Shown here: positions 1 through 8,603 of the stretch, piece after piece | How positions within the stretch are numbered: the first letter of the stretch is position 1 | Layout of the letters: the number at the start of each line of letters is the position of its first letter | NCBI GenBank assembly: GCA_002731275.1 | Contig: PCBK01000189.1 | Location: 124,001-188,000 of the forward strand | Direction: 5' to 3' | DNA: 64,000 nucleotides | Origin: Deltaproteobacteria bacterium | Lineage (GTDB): Bacteria; Myxococcota_C; UBA6777 | Notes under the pieces: generated by a model | The model's input: only the letters and a program-made list of their open reading frames with translations | Database searches by the model: none | What the model was told of the DNA's origin: nothing | Position numbers and translations under genes: made by a program

Positions 1-62
1 AAATTGCCAACCATCGAAAACCAATACAAAAAAACCTAAAACTCAGACACAAGGAGTAGCGA

Positions 63-863
63 TTGTCCTGGAAAACTCGCCTCAACCACCGTTGGCAACC
101 CAGACATCATCGTGATCTGTTCACATGGCACAGCCGACACTTTTACCCATTTACACACCATATGGATGAACGCGCCCTCACCTATCTCGAACATTGCTTC
201 CTCCTCGCCACGACTGAAAAGGATGTCCCTTCGGCATTTTGGAACCTTTCGCCTTATCACTACAGTCATCACATCGAAGGTGATGAGGTCTACTCAGGAC
301 ATATTGCGTACGGCTCCTTTGCCCAACCGCAAGCGCTCTTACAGGCAGCACAACCGCTCTTTCAACACCACGACCCCGACCAACAGCGCATGACGTTGTT
401 GCGGCGCTATCAGGAGACATACAACACAGCACAAACGCCCGTTTTTTGTGGGCTCGGATGGGATCTGCACAACGCGATCTTTTCGATGTACTTTTGGCAT
501 CGCTCACAAACAGCAGAGTCACAAGACACCTCTTTTTTGCGGTGGCTACAGATATCTTCGAGGCAGGGAGAGGACTTTACACTTACGCTCCACGATCCAC
601 AGGCGCGACTTGACCAAGAATCAAAGCGCAAGCGACTAGACAAGAGACAGATCTTCGAAGTCCCCAAGCACACCAAACCACTCGCTTCGAGACTCCAACA
701 GGGTCTTCATGCCCCCTACATCGATGAATCCCTCACAGCCTGGAGAAAACGTCTCCCCCACCACGCCCAGCGCATCCTGACACTGTACGAAAAGAAGAAA
801 CAACCTCTGCGTACACTTGAGCTTCACACCATCGACGACTTTGTCTTGCACTACCCATCTTGA
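63..863 (+). CDS. Hypothetical protein of unknown function
   Basis: This is a 266-residue soluble protein that I do not recognise. It has no signal peptide and no obvious membrane segment. It is rich in His, Gln and aromatic residues, and its C-terminal half is basic and probably helical. The start is a TTG, chosen because AAGGAG lies at 51-56, six bases upstream; no other start in this frame has a comparable ribosome site. It precedes exported surface proteins on the same strand, but a hairpin overlaps its stop codon, so it may be the end of a separate transcript. Coding status is inferred from the long frame, the good ribosome site and same-strand placement. No function can be assigned. Confidence 0.65.
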   Translation: MSWKTRLNHRWQPRHHRDLFTWHSRHFYPFTHHMDERALTYLEHCFLLATTEKDVPSAFWNLSPYHYSHHIEGDEVYSGHIAYGSFAQPQALLQAAQPLFQHHDPDQQRMTLLRRYQETYNTAQTPVFCGLGWDLHNAIFSMYFWHRSQTAESQDTSFLRWLQISSRQGEDFTLTLHDPQARLDQESKRKRLDKRQIFEVPKHTKPLASRLQQGLHAPYIDESLTAWRKRLPHHAQRILTLYEKKKQPLRTLELHTIDDFVLHYPS

Positions 864-898
864 GAGACTTTTCCCTTGCCAGAAAAGGGATTTCTCTC
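862..898 (+). terminator. Hairpin overlapping the stop codon of the first gene
   Basis: An outer 6-bp stem (GAGAGA at 862-867 with TCTCTC at 893-898) encloses an inner CCCTT/AAGGG stem (873-877 with 885-889). The stop codon TGA at 861-863 enters the outer stem. There is only a weak T-rich stretch, so this is a possible, not a classical, intrinsic terminator. Confidence 0.35.
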
Positions 899-941
899 TA
901 TTCTGAGAATGGAATTCACATTACTGAGCAAAGGGAAGAAG

Positions 942-2396
942 ATGAGACGATTGTTGATATGGTTTGCGTTATGTTTGACCCTCTCCTGGTGGGGAGGTTG
1001 TAGCAACAAGACGACGCTTTCTAAAGAGAAAACGCAAACAGATGCAGGACTCCCAGATGGTAGCAGTCCTGAGCAGGTGTCCCAAGAGAAGACACAGCCG
1101 GAACCAGAGCTTCCCAAGGAGCTCACTTACTGGAAAGACATCAAGGCGATCATCGATCACAACTGCCTCAATTGTCATATCAAAGATGGGATCGCCCCCT
1201 TCCCACTTGAATCCTATAAGTTTGTCAAGACTTACAAAGACGCGATCAAATCCTCCGTCAAAGAGCGCAGAATGCCACCGTGGTCCGGCGCACAAAACTG
1301 CAACGAGTACAAAAATGACATCTCCATGTCCGAAGAAGACATCGAGAAGATCGCCAAATGGGTCGATAACGGCGCCCCCGAAGGCAACCCAGCCCACTAC
1401 AAAGACTCTCCACCACCACCAGAGCTCAAGATGTCCCGCGTCGATCTCACGCTCAAAATGAAGAAGGCCTTCGAGCCCAAACGCATCCCCGACGAATACA
1501 GATGCTTTGTCGTTGACTGGACCCCCAAAGAGGTCAAATACATCTCAGGCTTCGAGGTCCACCCAGGTAACCAATCGATCGTCCACCACGTCATCGCCTA
1601 CCTCGCGCCACCAAGTGAAGCCGAAAAGTACGCCAAGAAAGATCCTGAAGGGAATGGCTATCGCTGTTATGGAACAGCCGGAGGAAAGGCTTCTTACAAC
1701 TGGCTCGGCGTTTGGGCCCCAGGGATGCCCGGCGCGGATTATCCAAAAAACACAGGGATCAAAGTCGAACCTGGCTCCAAAATCATCATCCAGGTCCACT
1801 ACAATGTCCCACCAAGTAAAAAAGGGGCGACCGATCAAACCAGCGTCGCCTTCAAGCTCGAAGACAAAGTCGACGCTGTCTCGATCCTCCTGCCCTACGC
1901 CAATTACTTCGCGTGGTTCCGCAAAGATGGTATGAAGATCCCCGCAGGGGAAGACAACGTCACACATGACTACAACGCTGATGTTGTCGGGCTGATTAGT
2001 CTTCTTCCGATCAAAGGCAAGAAGCCCAAGGCCTTTACCATCCACAGCGCCATGCTCCACATGCACCAGCTCGGAAAAGCCGGTAAGCTCACCTCCACTG
2101 TCGATGACATCGACCAATGTATCCTCGATATTCCCAAGTGGAACTTCGACTGGCAGCTGATCTATCACCTCAAAAAACCCATCACGATCAAGGCAAAAGA
2201 CAAACTCGGGATCTCCTGCACGTGGAACAACACCGCCGCCAACCAGCCCATCGTCGAAGGTCAAAAACAAGACCCCAAAGACGTGTACTGGGGTGACGGC
2301 ACAAACGACGAGATGTGCCTCGGTGTCTTTTACGTGACCTGCGGCGACGGTGAAGGCAACACAGAACCCTGCCCCACGATCTCCGACTACCTCTAA
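942..2396 (+). CDS. Copper type II ascorbate-dependent monooxygenase-like lipoprotein with a haem-binding motif
   Basis: A 484-residue exported protein. The start at 942 is preferred over upstream starts because it directly precedes a lipoprotein signal peptide ending in WWGGC (Cys20) and follows a purine-rich GGGAAGAAG. After a low-complexity linker comes a CxxCH motif (Cys75-Cys78-His79), which would covalently bind haem c. The rest matches peptidylglycine-hydroxylase-type copper monooxygenases: an HHVIAY motif and, near the C-terminus, a His-x-Met-His segment (MLHMHQLG) expected to ligate copper. Family knowledge suggests a secreted redox enzyme that hydroxylates an unknown substrate at the cell surface. 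Two more secreted proteins follow on the same strand. The substrate is unknown. Confidence 0.8.
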   Translation: MRRLLIWFALCLTLSWWGGCSNKTTLSKEKTQTDAGLPDGSSPEQVSQEKTQPEPELPKELTYWKDIKAIIDHNCLNCHIKDGIAPFPLESYKFVKTYKDAIKSSVKERRMPPWSGAQNCNEYKNDISMSEEDIEKIAKWVDNGAPEGNPAHYKDSPPPPELKMSRVDLTLKMKKAFEPKRIPDEYRCFVVDWTPKEVKYISGFEVHPGNQSIVHHVIAYLAPPSEAEKYAKKDPEGNGYRCYGTAGGKASYNWLGVWAPGMPGADYPKNTGIKVEPGSKIIIQVHYNVPPSKKGATDQTSVAFKLEDKVDAVSILLPYANYFAWFRKDGMKIPAGEDNVTHDYNADVVGLISLLPIKGKKPKAFTIHSAMLHMHQLGKAGKLTSTVDDIDQCILDIPKWNFDWQLIYHLKKPITIKAKDKLGISCTWNNTAANQPIVEGQKQDPKDVYWGDGTNDEMCLGVFYVTCGDGEGNTEPCPTISDYL

Positions 2397-2584
2397 CAAC
2401 CCACCCAAGACAGCCCCCACAGACGCACAAAAGTCTCCCACGCGAACTTGCATTTCACAGAAGATCGTAACAGTATATAGGCATGGCTTGACAATACAGG
2501 GATCTCTTTCCCTTCCCAAACCACACGAGCCAACACGTCTGTAAGGTGTCCTTTTTCACAAGAATGGCTATCCAGGAGAAGCCC

Positions 2585-4141
2585 ATGCCACGGCCCATCC
2601 GTTTTTTCGTTTTATTTGTATGTTTGTTCGTCATCACGAGCGCTGTGTCCTGCTCCCCTGCCCTTGACTGTGGTGTGTGTCCACTCAACACCACCTGCAC
2701 CCCTGTCACAGGCAACAACGGCACGAGAAATTTTATCTGCCTGAGAAACTCAAGTGGCTCAGAGGTCGGTGGGGTGTGCTTTGGCAATAACCGCAATTGC
2801 CTGTCGGGGAATTGCTACGCGCCAGATGGCAACCAAAATCTCAGCTACTGCACCATTCGATGTAAGATAGACGCGGACTGCAACGCCGGTTATACCTGCA
2901 AAGCAGAAGCTGGCGGTGACATTTGCGTACGTGGTGCACAGACGAGCACAAGCAAAGGCTGTGAATGCGGGAAAGAGGGAGCTTCATGCAACAAGAATGG
3001 ACACTCCGACTGCGCCACCAAAGAAGGCTACTTCTGCCTCTCCACAGGTGCACAAGACGCAAACGCTCGATGTACCAAGCAATGTGATCCAAATGACACT
3101 GACTCCTGCGCCTCTGGACTCATCTGTACAGCCACTCCCTTCGGCCAATACTTGTGTATTCAATCCCCCTACCCCAAAAGCGGGCTGGGTGGCAATTGTA
3201 GCAAGGGCGGCAAAGCCCAATGCGAAGACGACCAATACTGCTACACACGCTGGCCCAACGACACACAAGCCTTCTGCACCAAGTACTGTAACCCCTATCA
3301 AGAAGGCGATTGTCCTAAAGATTACAGCTGTGAGTCTCCCAGAGAACAAGATCCGTACCTCTGCGTCCCCAAGGGAACAGGAAAAGTAGGCGATGATTGC
3401 AGCGCCAGAGATGTTCTGGATTGTGAGACCTCCATCTGTGCACAACTCGACCCTCGTAACCGAGAAGAACGTCCTATTTGTACACAGTCCTGCTCACCAA
3501 CAACGGAAAACTGCCCGGCAGGATTTCGCTGCCGTCTCTATGGACACCTCTACCGCTACCTCTGCGCCAAATCAGGCGACGGTGGTATCGGGACGATCTG
3601 CAACAAAAATGGCGACGCAGACTGCAAGAGCAAGATGTGTATCCAGCCCGACTCCAACTCCATCAACAAGATCTGCACCGAACCCTGTGATGGCACACAA
3701 CCTTGCCCCGACGGCTATACCTGCGATCTATCCAAGAAAGTTTGCCTCCCTGCGACGGGTAAAAAGAAGATCGGCGATCCTTGTACTGGCCCACAAGAAT
3801 GTGTCTTCGGGACATGTGTCACAGACTCCTCTGGGAAGCAATTCTGTACACAACAATGTACCAAAGACGAACAATGCCCAGGTGGTTACCAGTGCCGCAA
3901 CCTCGAATTTACACAGCTCTACTGTCTCCCTGAGCAAAAAGGAGACAAAGAGGTTGGTGAAGCCTGTCCTAACGGTCCTGGCGACTGCAAAACCAACAAG
4001 TGTATCTCGGACTTCATCAAAAACCGCACCTTCTGCACCCAATCGTGTAACGACCAGATCCCTTGTCAGGCTCCCTACGTCTGTACAAAGATCTCAGACA
4101 CAGAATCCTACTGCACCCCCAAAGATTACGAAGCCCCATAA
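2585..4141 (+). CDS. Cys-rich repeat surface lipoprotein
   Basis: A 518-residue protein with a lipoprotein signal peptide (hydrophobic stretch ending ITSAVSC). The start at 2585 has AGGAG at 2574-2578; earlier in-frame starts would put charged residues ahead of the signal. The mature protein is about ten copies of a Cys-rich module with the pattern C-x(n)-DC...C...CT..C...CP.GY.C, in which four to six cysteines recur every 45-50 residues. The same module occurs in the second half of the next gene. Such disulfide-rich modules are common in myxobacterial outer-surface proteins; function is unknown, with adhesion or a structural surface role as inference. It ends 24 bases before the protease gene, so co-transcription is likely. 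Confidence 0.75.
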   Translation: MPRPIRFFVLFVCLFVITSAVSCSPALDCGVCPLNTTCTPVTGNNGTRNFICLRNSSGSEVGGVCFGNNRNCLSGNCYAPDGNQNLSYCTIRCKIDADCNAGYTCKAEAGGDICVRGAQTSTSKGCECGKEGASCNKNGHSDCATKEGYFCLSTGAQDANARCTKQCDPNDTDSCASGLICTATPFGQYLCIQSPYPKSGLGGNCSKGGKAQCEDDQYCYTRWPNDTQAFCTKYCNPYQEGDCPKDYSCESPREQDPYLCVPKGTGKVGDDCSARDVLDCETSICAQLDPRNREERPICTQSCSPTTENCPAGFRCRLYGHLYRYLCAKSGDGGIGTICNKNGDADCKSKMCIQPDSNSINKICTEPCDGTQPCPDGYTCDLSKKVCLPATGKKKIGDPCTGPQECVFGTCVTDSSGKQFCTQQCTKDEQCPGGYQCRNLEFTQLYCLPEQKGDKEVGEACPNGPGDCKTNKCISDFIKNRTFCTQSCNDQIPCQAPYVCTKISDTESYCTPKDYEAP

Positions 4142-4165
4142 TCACCAGCCCTTCAGGAGGCTCCT

Positions 4166-6673
4166 TTGACCGCTCGCCTCAGAATTCTACAGTATTGCAT
4201 CGTGTTCATCTGTAGTCTCTCACTCCTTCGGTGCCAACACCCTCCAACGCTCTCACATCAAACATCCCCCATCATCGGCGGAGTCCCCTCTTTGGAGCAC
4301 CCTGCGGTCGGTGTGTTGACCCGTGATCAGACGACTTTCTGTACAGCCAGCCTGATCGCCCCAAGGGTCGTACTCACAGCAGGTCACTGCATCGACTCGG
4401 CCCGCTTTGCAGCGGCTGCGGGGAGTCGGTTGCAATTTCGCATCGACACAAAAGACGACCAAGCCCCAGAAGGTTTCCAGACACATCACTTCGACATCCT
4501 TCCTCATCTCCTGAGCACCCACCCTCGTTGGGATCCTGATCAAGTGATCAATGGCTTCGATGTAGGGATCGCGATCCTCTCGACACCAGTGCCAGACACA
4601 ACGGCCAAGCCCATATCCTTTCGGCAAGACCCACTGCCTGGTCAACTGCAAGGACAGGAGGTGCTGTTTTTGGGGTACGGTCTGATCGAGAGCCAACCGC
4701 ACGGCATCTCACCTAACAGAAAACACGCGGTCTCATTGCCCATCACACAATTGAGCGGTGACAGGATTCAAACACAAGGGGTCAACAAGAGCATCTGCCA
4801 CGGAGACTCAGGTGGTCCAGCGATCGCCGTAATTCTCGGAAAAACAGAGGTCATCGCCGTGAACTCATACGGCGCCTCTGCTCTTGTCCCAGGGAGTCAG
4901 CCACGCCGAAGCGCCTGTGACCGCTACTCAGTCTCCGTCCGTACAGACACCTACAAAGATTACATCCGCTCATGGATATCGCTCCTCGCCACCTCCGCAC
5001 CCACGTGCCAATCGGATAGTGATTGTACCTGTGGGACCTGCTCTGCCCAGAATACGTGCAATGAGCCGGCAAAAACATCATCGGACTGTGCACTCTGTGA
5101 ATTCGACAGCGACTGCACCTCTGGAAGTTGCATCCCCACCCCACAGGGAAAACGATGCCTCTCTGCGTGCACCAACCAATGCTGCCCACGAGGGTTTTAC
5201 TGTGGGGATATCAAGACGGACGCAGGCAACAAGAGCTTATGTATGCCCATCCAAGGGCAGTGTCCACAGCAAGCCTGTAAAGAGGACAAGGATTGCCCAA
5301 TACAACTCGTCTGCTCGGCAGGACAGTGTGTGGCTCCAAGAGCTGCCCAATTATGTGCCCCCTGCCAAACAAACAAAGATTGCGGTGACAACAGCCTGTG
5401 CCGCCACACCTCCGCAGGACGCTACTGCACACAACCTTGCAACAACACGTACTCTTGCCCCTACGGATTCCAATGTGAACAGATCGTTCCAGGAAGTCCG
5501 CTCCAGTGTGTCCCGACAGATGGCGTGTGCTCCTTGCCTTGCCAAAAAGAGTCAGATTGCCCGACAGGTTCAGGTTTGACCTGTGTATCATCACGATGTG
5601 TCCCAAACAAAGGCGTCGAAGAAGGCGGGTCTTGCACAGAGGGTGGCTGCAAAGACAATTTACAATGTGTCGACACACTCGAAGGAAAACGATGTCTTCG
5701 TCCCTGTCACATCTCTCCAGGCCGCGTTGGCGGAGCGTGTGTGGGCGAAAAGACCTGCACCGAGGCCGACAGCATCTGCTTGCCAGTCCGAGGCTTACGT
5801 AGAAAATACTGCTTCGCAAGCTGCGCGTCTCAAGCGGATTGCCCTTATGGTGGTAGCTGCCGTCAGGGTGTCTGTGTTTGCTCCCAAGACAACGAGTGCA
5901 GCACAGGCGCAAGCTGTGACAGAAGTTCCGGCGCGAGCACTGGTTTGTGCATCCCAGACAAAGATATCGTCTCGTGCCCCGCACAGATGACCTGCAGTGG
6001 CCATGTACAGGGCCATTTTTGTGTACCCGATACCAAACCAGGGACACGACAGCAAGGACAAGGGTGTGATGCCTTCTCCGGCTGCCTCGGGACATTGCAA
6101 TGTACACAATGGCGTAACCACTCTGCGACATGTGCACAAACATGTGGACGTGATCAGGATTGTAGCCTTGGCGGTCGCTGTACAGAAGGAGTCTGTACTT
6201 GCTCTTTGGACTCGGAGTGCCCGACAGGACGAAGCTGTCATCGATTCTTTTTGTATGGACAACGTCTGCGGGGTCTCTGTAGACTCTCCTCGTACCGTGG
6301 CGCTTGTATCTCCTCTAGCGAATGCCCCACAGGACAGACATGTGCACAAGGTACTTGTCAACATCCTCCATCAGAGCCCGCTCCTGAAGCTCCGATAGAG
6401 ACAATCCCCACAGAGCAGATAGAGCGTACACAAGAACCGCTTCAGGACGCAGGGGAGCCGAAAGTCGAGCCCAAACAGCCTGATGTATCGCATCGAGAAG
6501 AGCCCCTCAGCCCAGAGACACCAAGAGAGACTTTGCAAGAGACACCTGTACAGGGAGGGTGTCAGTGTCAGACTGACACACCTCAAGATTGGAACGTCTG
6601 GCTCATGTTGTGTTTGTGTGTGGGGTGGTGGATCAGATTGAAAAGAGGTAGGAGAGGAGACAGTCTTGATTAA
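4166..6673 (+). CDS. Trypsin-like serine protease with Cys-rich repeats and a MYXO-CTERM-like anchor
   Basis: An 835-residue exported protein. The TTG start has AGGAGG five bases upstream (4155-4160). A signal peptide (residues 1-23, ending LLRC) is followed by an S1 peptidase domain: activation-site IIGG at 36-39, TAGHC with His74, Asp132 in FDVGIAIL and Ser215 in GDSGGPA, so the triad is complete. Residues from about 275 to 730 are Cys-rich modules like those in the preceding gene. After a Pro/Glu-rich linker, the C-terminus has GGCQCQ, a hydrophobic segment (WLMLCLCVGWW) and an Arg-rich tail, the layout of a MYXO-CTERM sorting signal. Its last codons overlap the convergent ftsY by 4 bases. 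It is probably a surface-displayed protease; the substrate is unknown. Confidence 0.85.
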   Translation: MTARLRILQYCIVFICSLSLLRCQHPPTLSHQTSPIIGGVPSLEHPAVGVLTRDQTTFCTASLIAPRVVLTAGHCIDSARFAAAAGSRLQFRIDTKDDQAPEGFQTHHFDILPHLLSTHPRWDPDQVINGFDVGIAILSTPVPDTTAKPISFRQDPLPGQLQGQEVLFLGYGLIESQPHGISPNRKHAVSLPITQLSGDRIQTQGVNKSICHGDSGGPAIAVILGKTEVIAVNSYGASALVPGSQPRRSACDRYSVSVRTDTYKDYIRSWISLLATSAPTCQSDSDCTCGTCSAQNTCNEPAKTSSDCALCEFDSDCTSGSCIPTPQGKRCLSACTNQCCPRGFYCGDIKTDAGNKSLCMPIQGQCPQQACKEDKDCPIQLVCSAGQCVAPRAAQLCAPCQTNKDCGDNSLCRHTSAGRYCTQPCNNTYSCPYGFQCEQIVPGSPLQCVPTDGVCSLPCQKESDCPTGSGLTCVSSRCVPNKGVEEGGSCTEGGCKDNLQCVDTLEGKRCLRPCHISPGRVGGACVGEKTCTEADSICLPVRGLRRKYCFASCASQADCPYGGSCRQGVCVCSQDNECSTGASCDRSSGASTGLCIPDKDIVSCPAQMTCSGHVQGHFCVPDTKPGTRQQGQGCDAFSGCLGTLQCTQWRNHSATCAQTCGRDQDCSLGGRCTEGVCTCSLDSECPTGRSCHRFFLYGQRLRGLCRLSSYRGACISSSECPTGQTCAQGTCQHPPSEPAPEAPIETIPTEQIERTQEPLQDAGEPKVEPKQPDVSHREEPLSPETPRETLQETPVQGGCQCQTDTPQDWNVWLMLCLCVGWWIRLKRGRRGDSLD

Positions 6674-8367
6674 CCAAAGAGCGCATCGGTAAATTCGTTG
6701 GGGGAGAAGCGACGAAGTTCGTCGATGTGCTCACCAACACCGATATAACGAATGGGGATCCCAAGTTCTTTACAGATCGCGACGACGATCCCGCCTTTTG
6801 CGGTCCCATCGAGCTTGGTCAAGACGACCCCTGTGACACCGATCGCTTCATTGAATTGGCGTGCTTGATTGAGCGCGTTTTGTCCGGTCGTCGCGTCGAC
6901 AACGAGCAAGACCTCGTGTGGTGCACCGTCATGTGCGCGGTCGATCACACGTTTGACCTTCTTCAACTCTTCCATCAAATTCTGTTGGGTATGGAGTCGG
7001 CCTGCAGTATCGGCGATCACGACGTCCATATCCCTCGCGACACCAGCCTTGATTCCGTCGAAGATGACAGAGGAAGGATCCTGGTTGTCATTCCCCTTCA
7101 CGATCTCACATTCGGTCTGTTCAGCCCATTTCGCGAGCTGCTCAGTTGCCGCCGCCCGGAAAGTATCTCCTGCTGCCAGGAGGACCTTCTTGCCATCTTT
7201 ACGAAGGCGCGCGGAGACTTTCCCGATTGTCGTGGTCTTCCCAACACCGTTAACACCGACAACCATCATGATGAATGGCGACTGTGCTTCGAAGTTGAGA
7301 TAGTTGTCTTCAAATGTCAGGATCTCACGAATCTCGCGCTTGAGTGTATCGCGGACTTGATCGGGATCTTTCAGTGCGCTGCGGTCCATCTCCTCTTCGA
7401 CTTTTTCGAGCAGATGTTGTGTGGTTTGTGTACCGATATCCGCGGAGTAAAGGACTTCTTCGAGGTCATCAAGGAGATCCTTGGTCAATTGCTTCTTGCG
7501 ACCGAGCAGATCGTTGAGTTTGGAGATCCAGCCCTGGCGGGTTTTGTTGAGACCTTCTTGAAGGGTACGAGGCTGATCACCACTCTCTGAGTGCTTGTCA
7601 TCTTCAGTGACGTTGATGTCCTTCAGGCGCTTGCGGCGCTTCTCTTTTAAGCGCGCAGAACGTTCTCTTCGACGTCGTGCCTCTTCGGAGATATCTTCTT
7701 CTTCGACGGGCGCCTTGACGATGATGCTCTCTTCTTTTTTCTCGTCCTCAGCGGGCTTGTCGTCTTTCTTTTCGACTTTCTCTTCTTTCTTCTCAGGCTT
7801 CTTTTCAGCCTTCTTTTCTTCCTTGGGCTCGGCCTTTTTATCTTCTTTTTTGTCGTCTTTCGCCTCTACCTTGGACTCATCCTCTTTTTTCTCGTCTTTG
7901 GCAGGCTTCTCTTCTTTCTTTTCGACTTTCTCTTCTTTGGCTTCAGCCTTGGGCTTCTCTTCTTTCTTTTCGGCCTTCTTGTCTTCTTTTTTCTCTTTGG
8001 TTTCAGCCTTGGGCTTCTCTTCTTTCTGAGGCGTTTCGGTTTTTTTCTCGGAGGCCTTCGGCGCTTTCTTATCCTTTTTAGAAGACGCCTTTTTTTCGGT
8101 CTTTTTGTCTTCTTTCTTGGTCGCCTTGGGGGTTTGCTTTTTGGCTTTGGGGGCGCTCATCTTGGGGGGTGTTTTGCGCTTAAGCTTGGGAAGTGTAGGC
8201 TCTTCCAAAGATGGGGTTGGAGCCTGGAAAAGGGGTCGCAAGAGGATGCCAACTGCGATCATGATCAACGAAAGAGCGAGCACTGTGAGCAATGGATAAT
8301 CGTTCAAGCGCTCGAGAAAAGGAGCCGACTTTTTGGCGGCAAAGATAGCAAAGATCAGGTTTTGCAT
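6670..8367 (-). CDS. ftsY: Signal recognition particle receptor FtsY
   Basis: A 565-residue SRP receptor GTPase that docks ribosome-SRP complexes at the membrane. The start at 8367 puts the first residues just ahead of a membrane segment (about residues 24-44). Residues about 60-270 form an extremely Lys/Glu-rich, repetitive linker, longer and more charged than usual. The NG domain follows, with G1 GVNGVGKTTT at 371-380, DTFRAAATEQL, the DTAGRLHTQQN switch and TKLDGTAKGG. A GGAGG lies 13 bases upstream of the ATG, slightly far. A true transmembrane anchor is unusual, since E. coli FtsY binds membranes peripherally. It lies downstream of smc on the same strand, an adjacency seen in many bacteria. 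Confidence 0.95.
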   Translation of the reverse strand: MQNLIFAIFAAKKSAPFLERLNDYPLLTVLALSLIMIAVGILLRPLFQAPTPSLEEPTLPKLKRKTPPKMSAPKAKKQTPKATKKEDKKTEKKASSKKDKKAPKASEKKTETPQKEEKPKAETKEKKEDKKAEKKEEKPKAEAKEEKVEKKEEKPAKDEKKEDESKVEAKDDKKEDKKAEPKEEKKAEKKPEKKEEKVEKKDDKPAEDEKKEESIIVKAPVEEEDISEEARRRRERSARLKEKRRKRLKDINVTEDDKHSESGDQPRTLQEGLNKTRQGWISKLNDLLGRKKQLTKDLLDDLEEVLYSADIGTQTTQHLLEKVEEEMDRSALKDPDQVRDTLKREIREILTFEDNYLNFEAQSPFIMMVVGVNGVGKTTTIGKVSARLRKDGKKVLLAAGDTFRAAATEQLAKWAEQTECEIVKGNDNQDPSSVIFDGIKAGVARDMDVVIADTAGRLHTQQNLMEELKKVKRVIDRAHDGAPHEVLLVVDATTGQNALNQARQFNEAIGVTGVVLTKLDGTAKGGIVVAICKELGIPIRYIGVGEHIDELRRFSPNEFTDALFG

Positions 8368-8603
8368 GGCTCTGCGTAGACCTCCGTGAGAGAAATCGAA
8401 AGGGTACATGAAAGATCCGAGAACGACCAAAAATAGGAAAGGAATGCCCTGTTGTCAAGCAGAAGAACGAGACAACGCCAGCAAACAGAGCACAAAGTAT
8501 CCAGTGTTGTGATCAGGTTGCCTACCTGTCAGGGAACAGAAGATGTAGTGGGTCATGCGAGAAAAGAGAAGGAAAAGAAAGAAGATAGACAGGGGAAAGA
8601 TGT

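Noticed and set aside
1545..2519. Long minus-strand open frame (324 codons)
   Set aside because: It lies antisense to the copper monooxygenase gene, has no ribosome site and no recognisable motif; the plus strand carries clear family motifs.
5211..6143. Minus-strand open frame (310 codons)
   Set aside because: It is the reverse of the Cys-rich part of the protease; its Cys/Arg-rich composition reflects the repeats on the other strand.
6727..7590. Plus-strand open frame (287 codons)
   Set aside because: Antisense to the ftsY GTPase domain, which is unmistakable.
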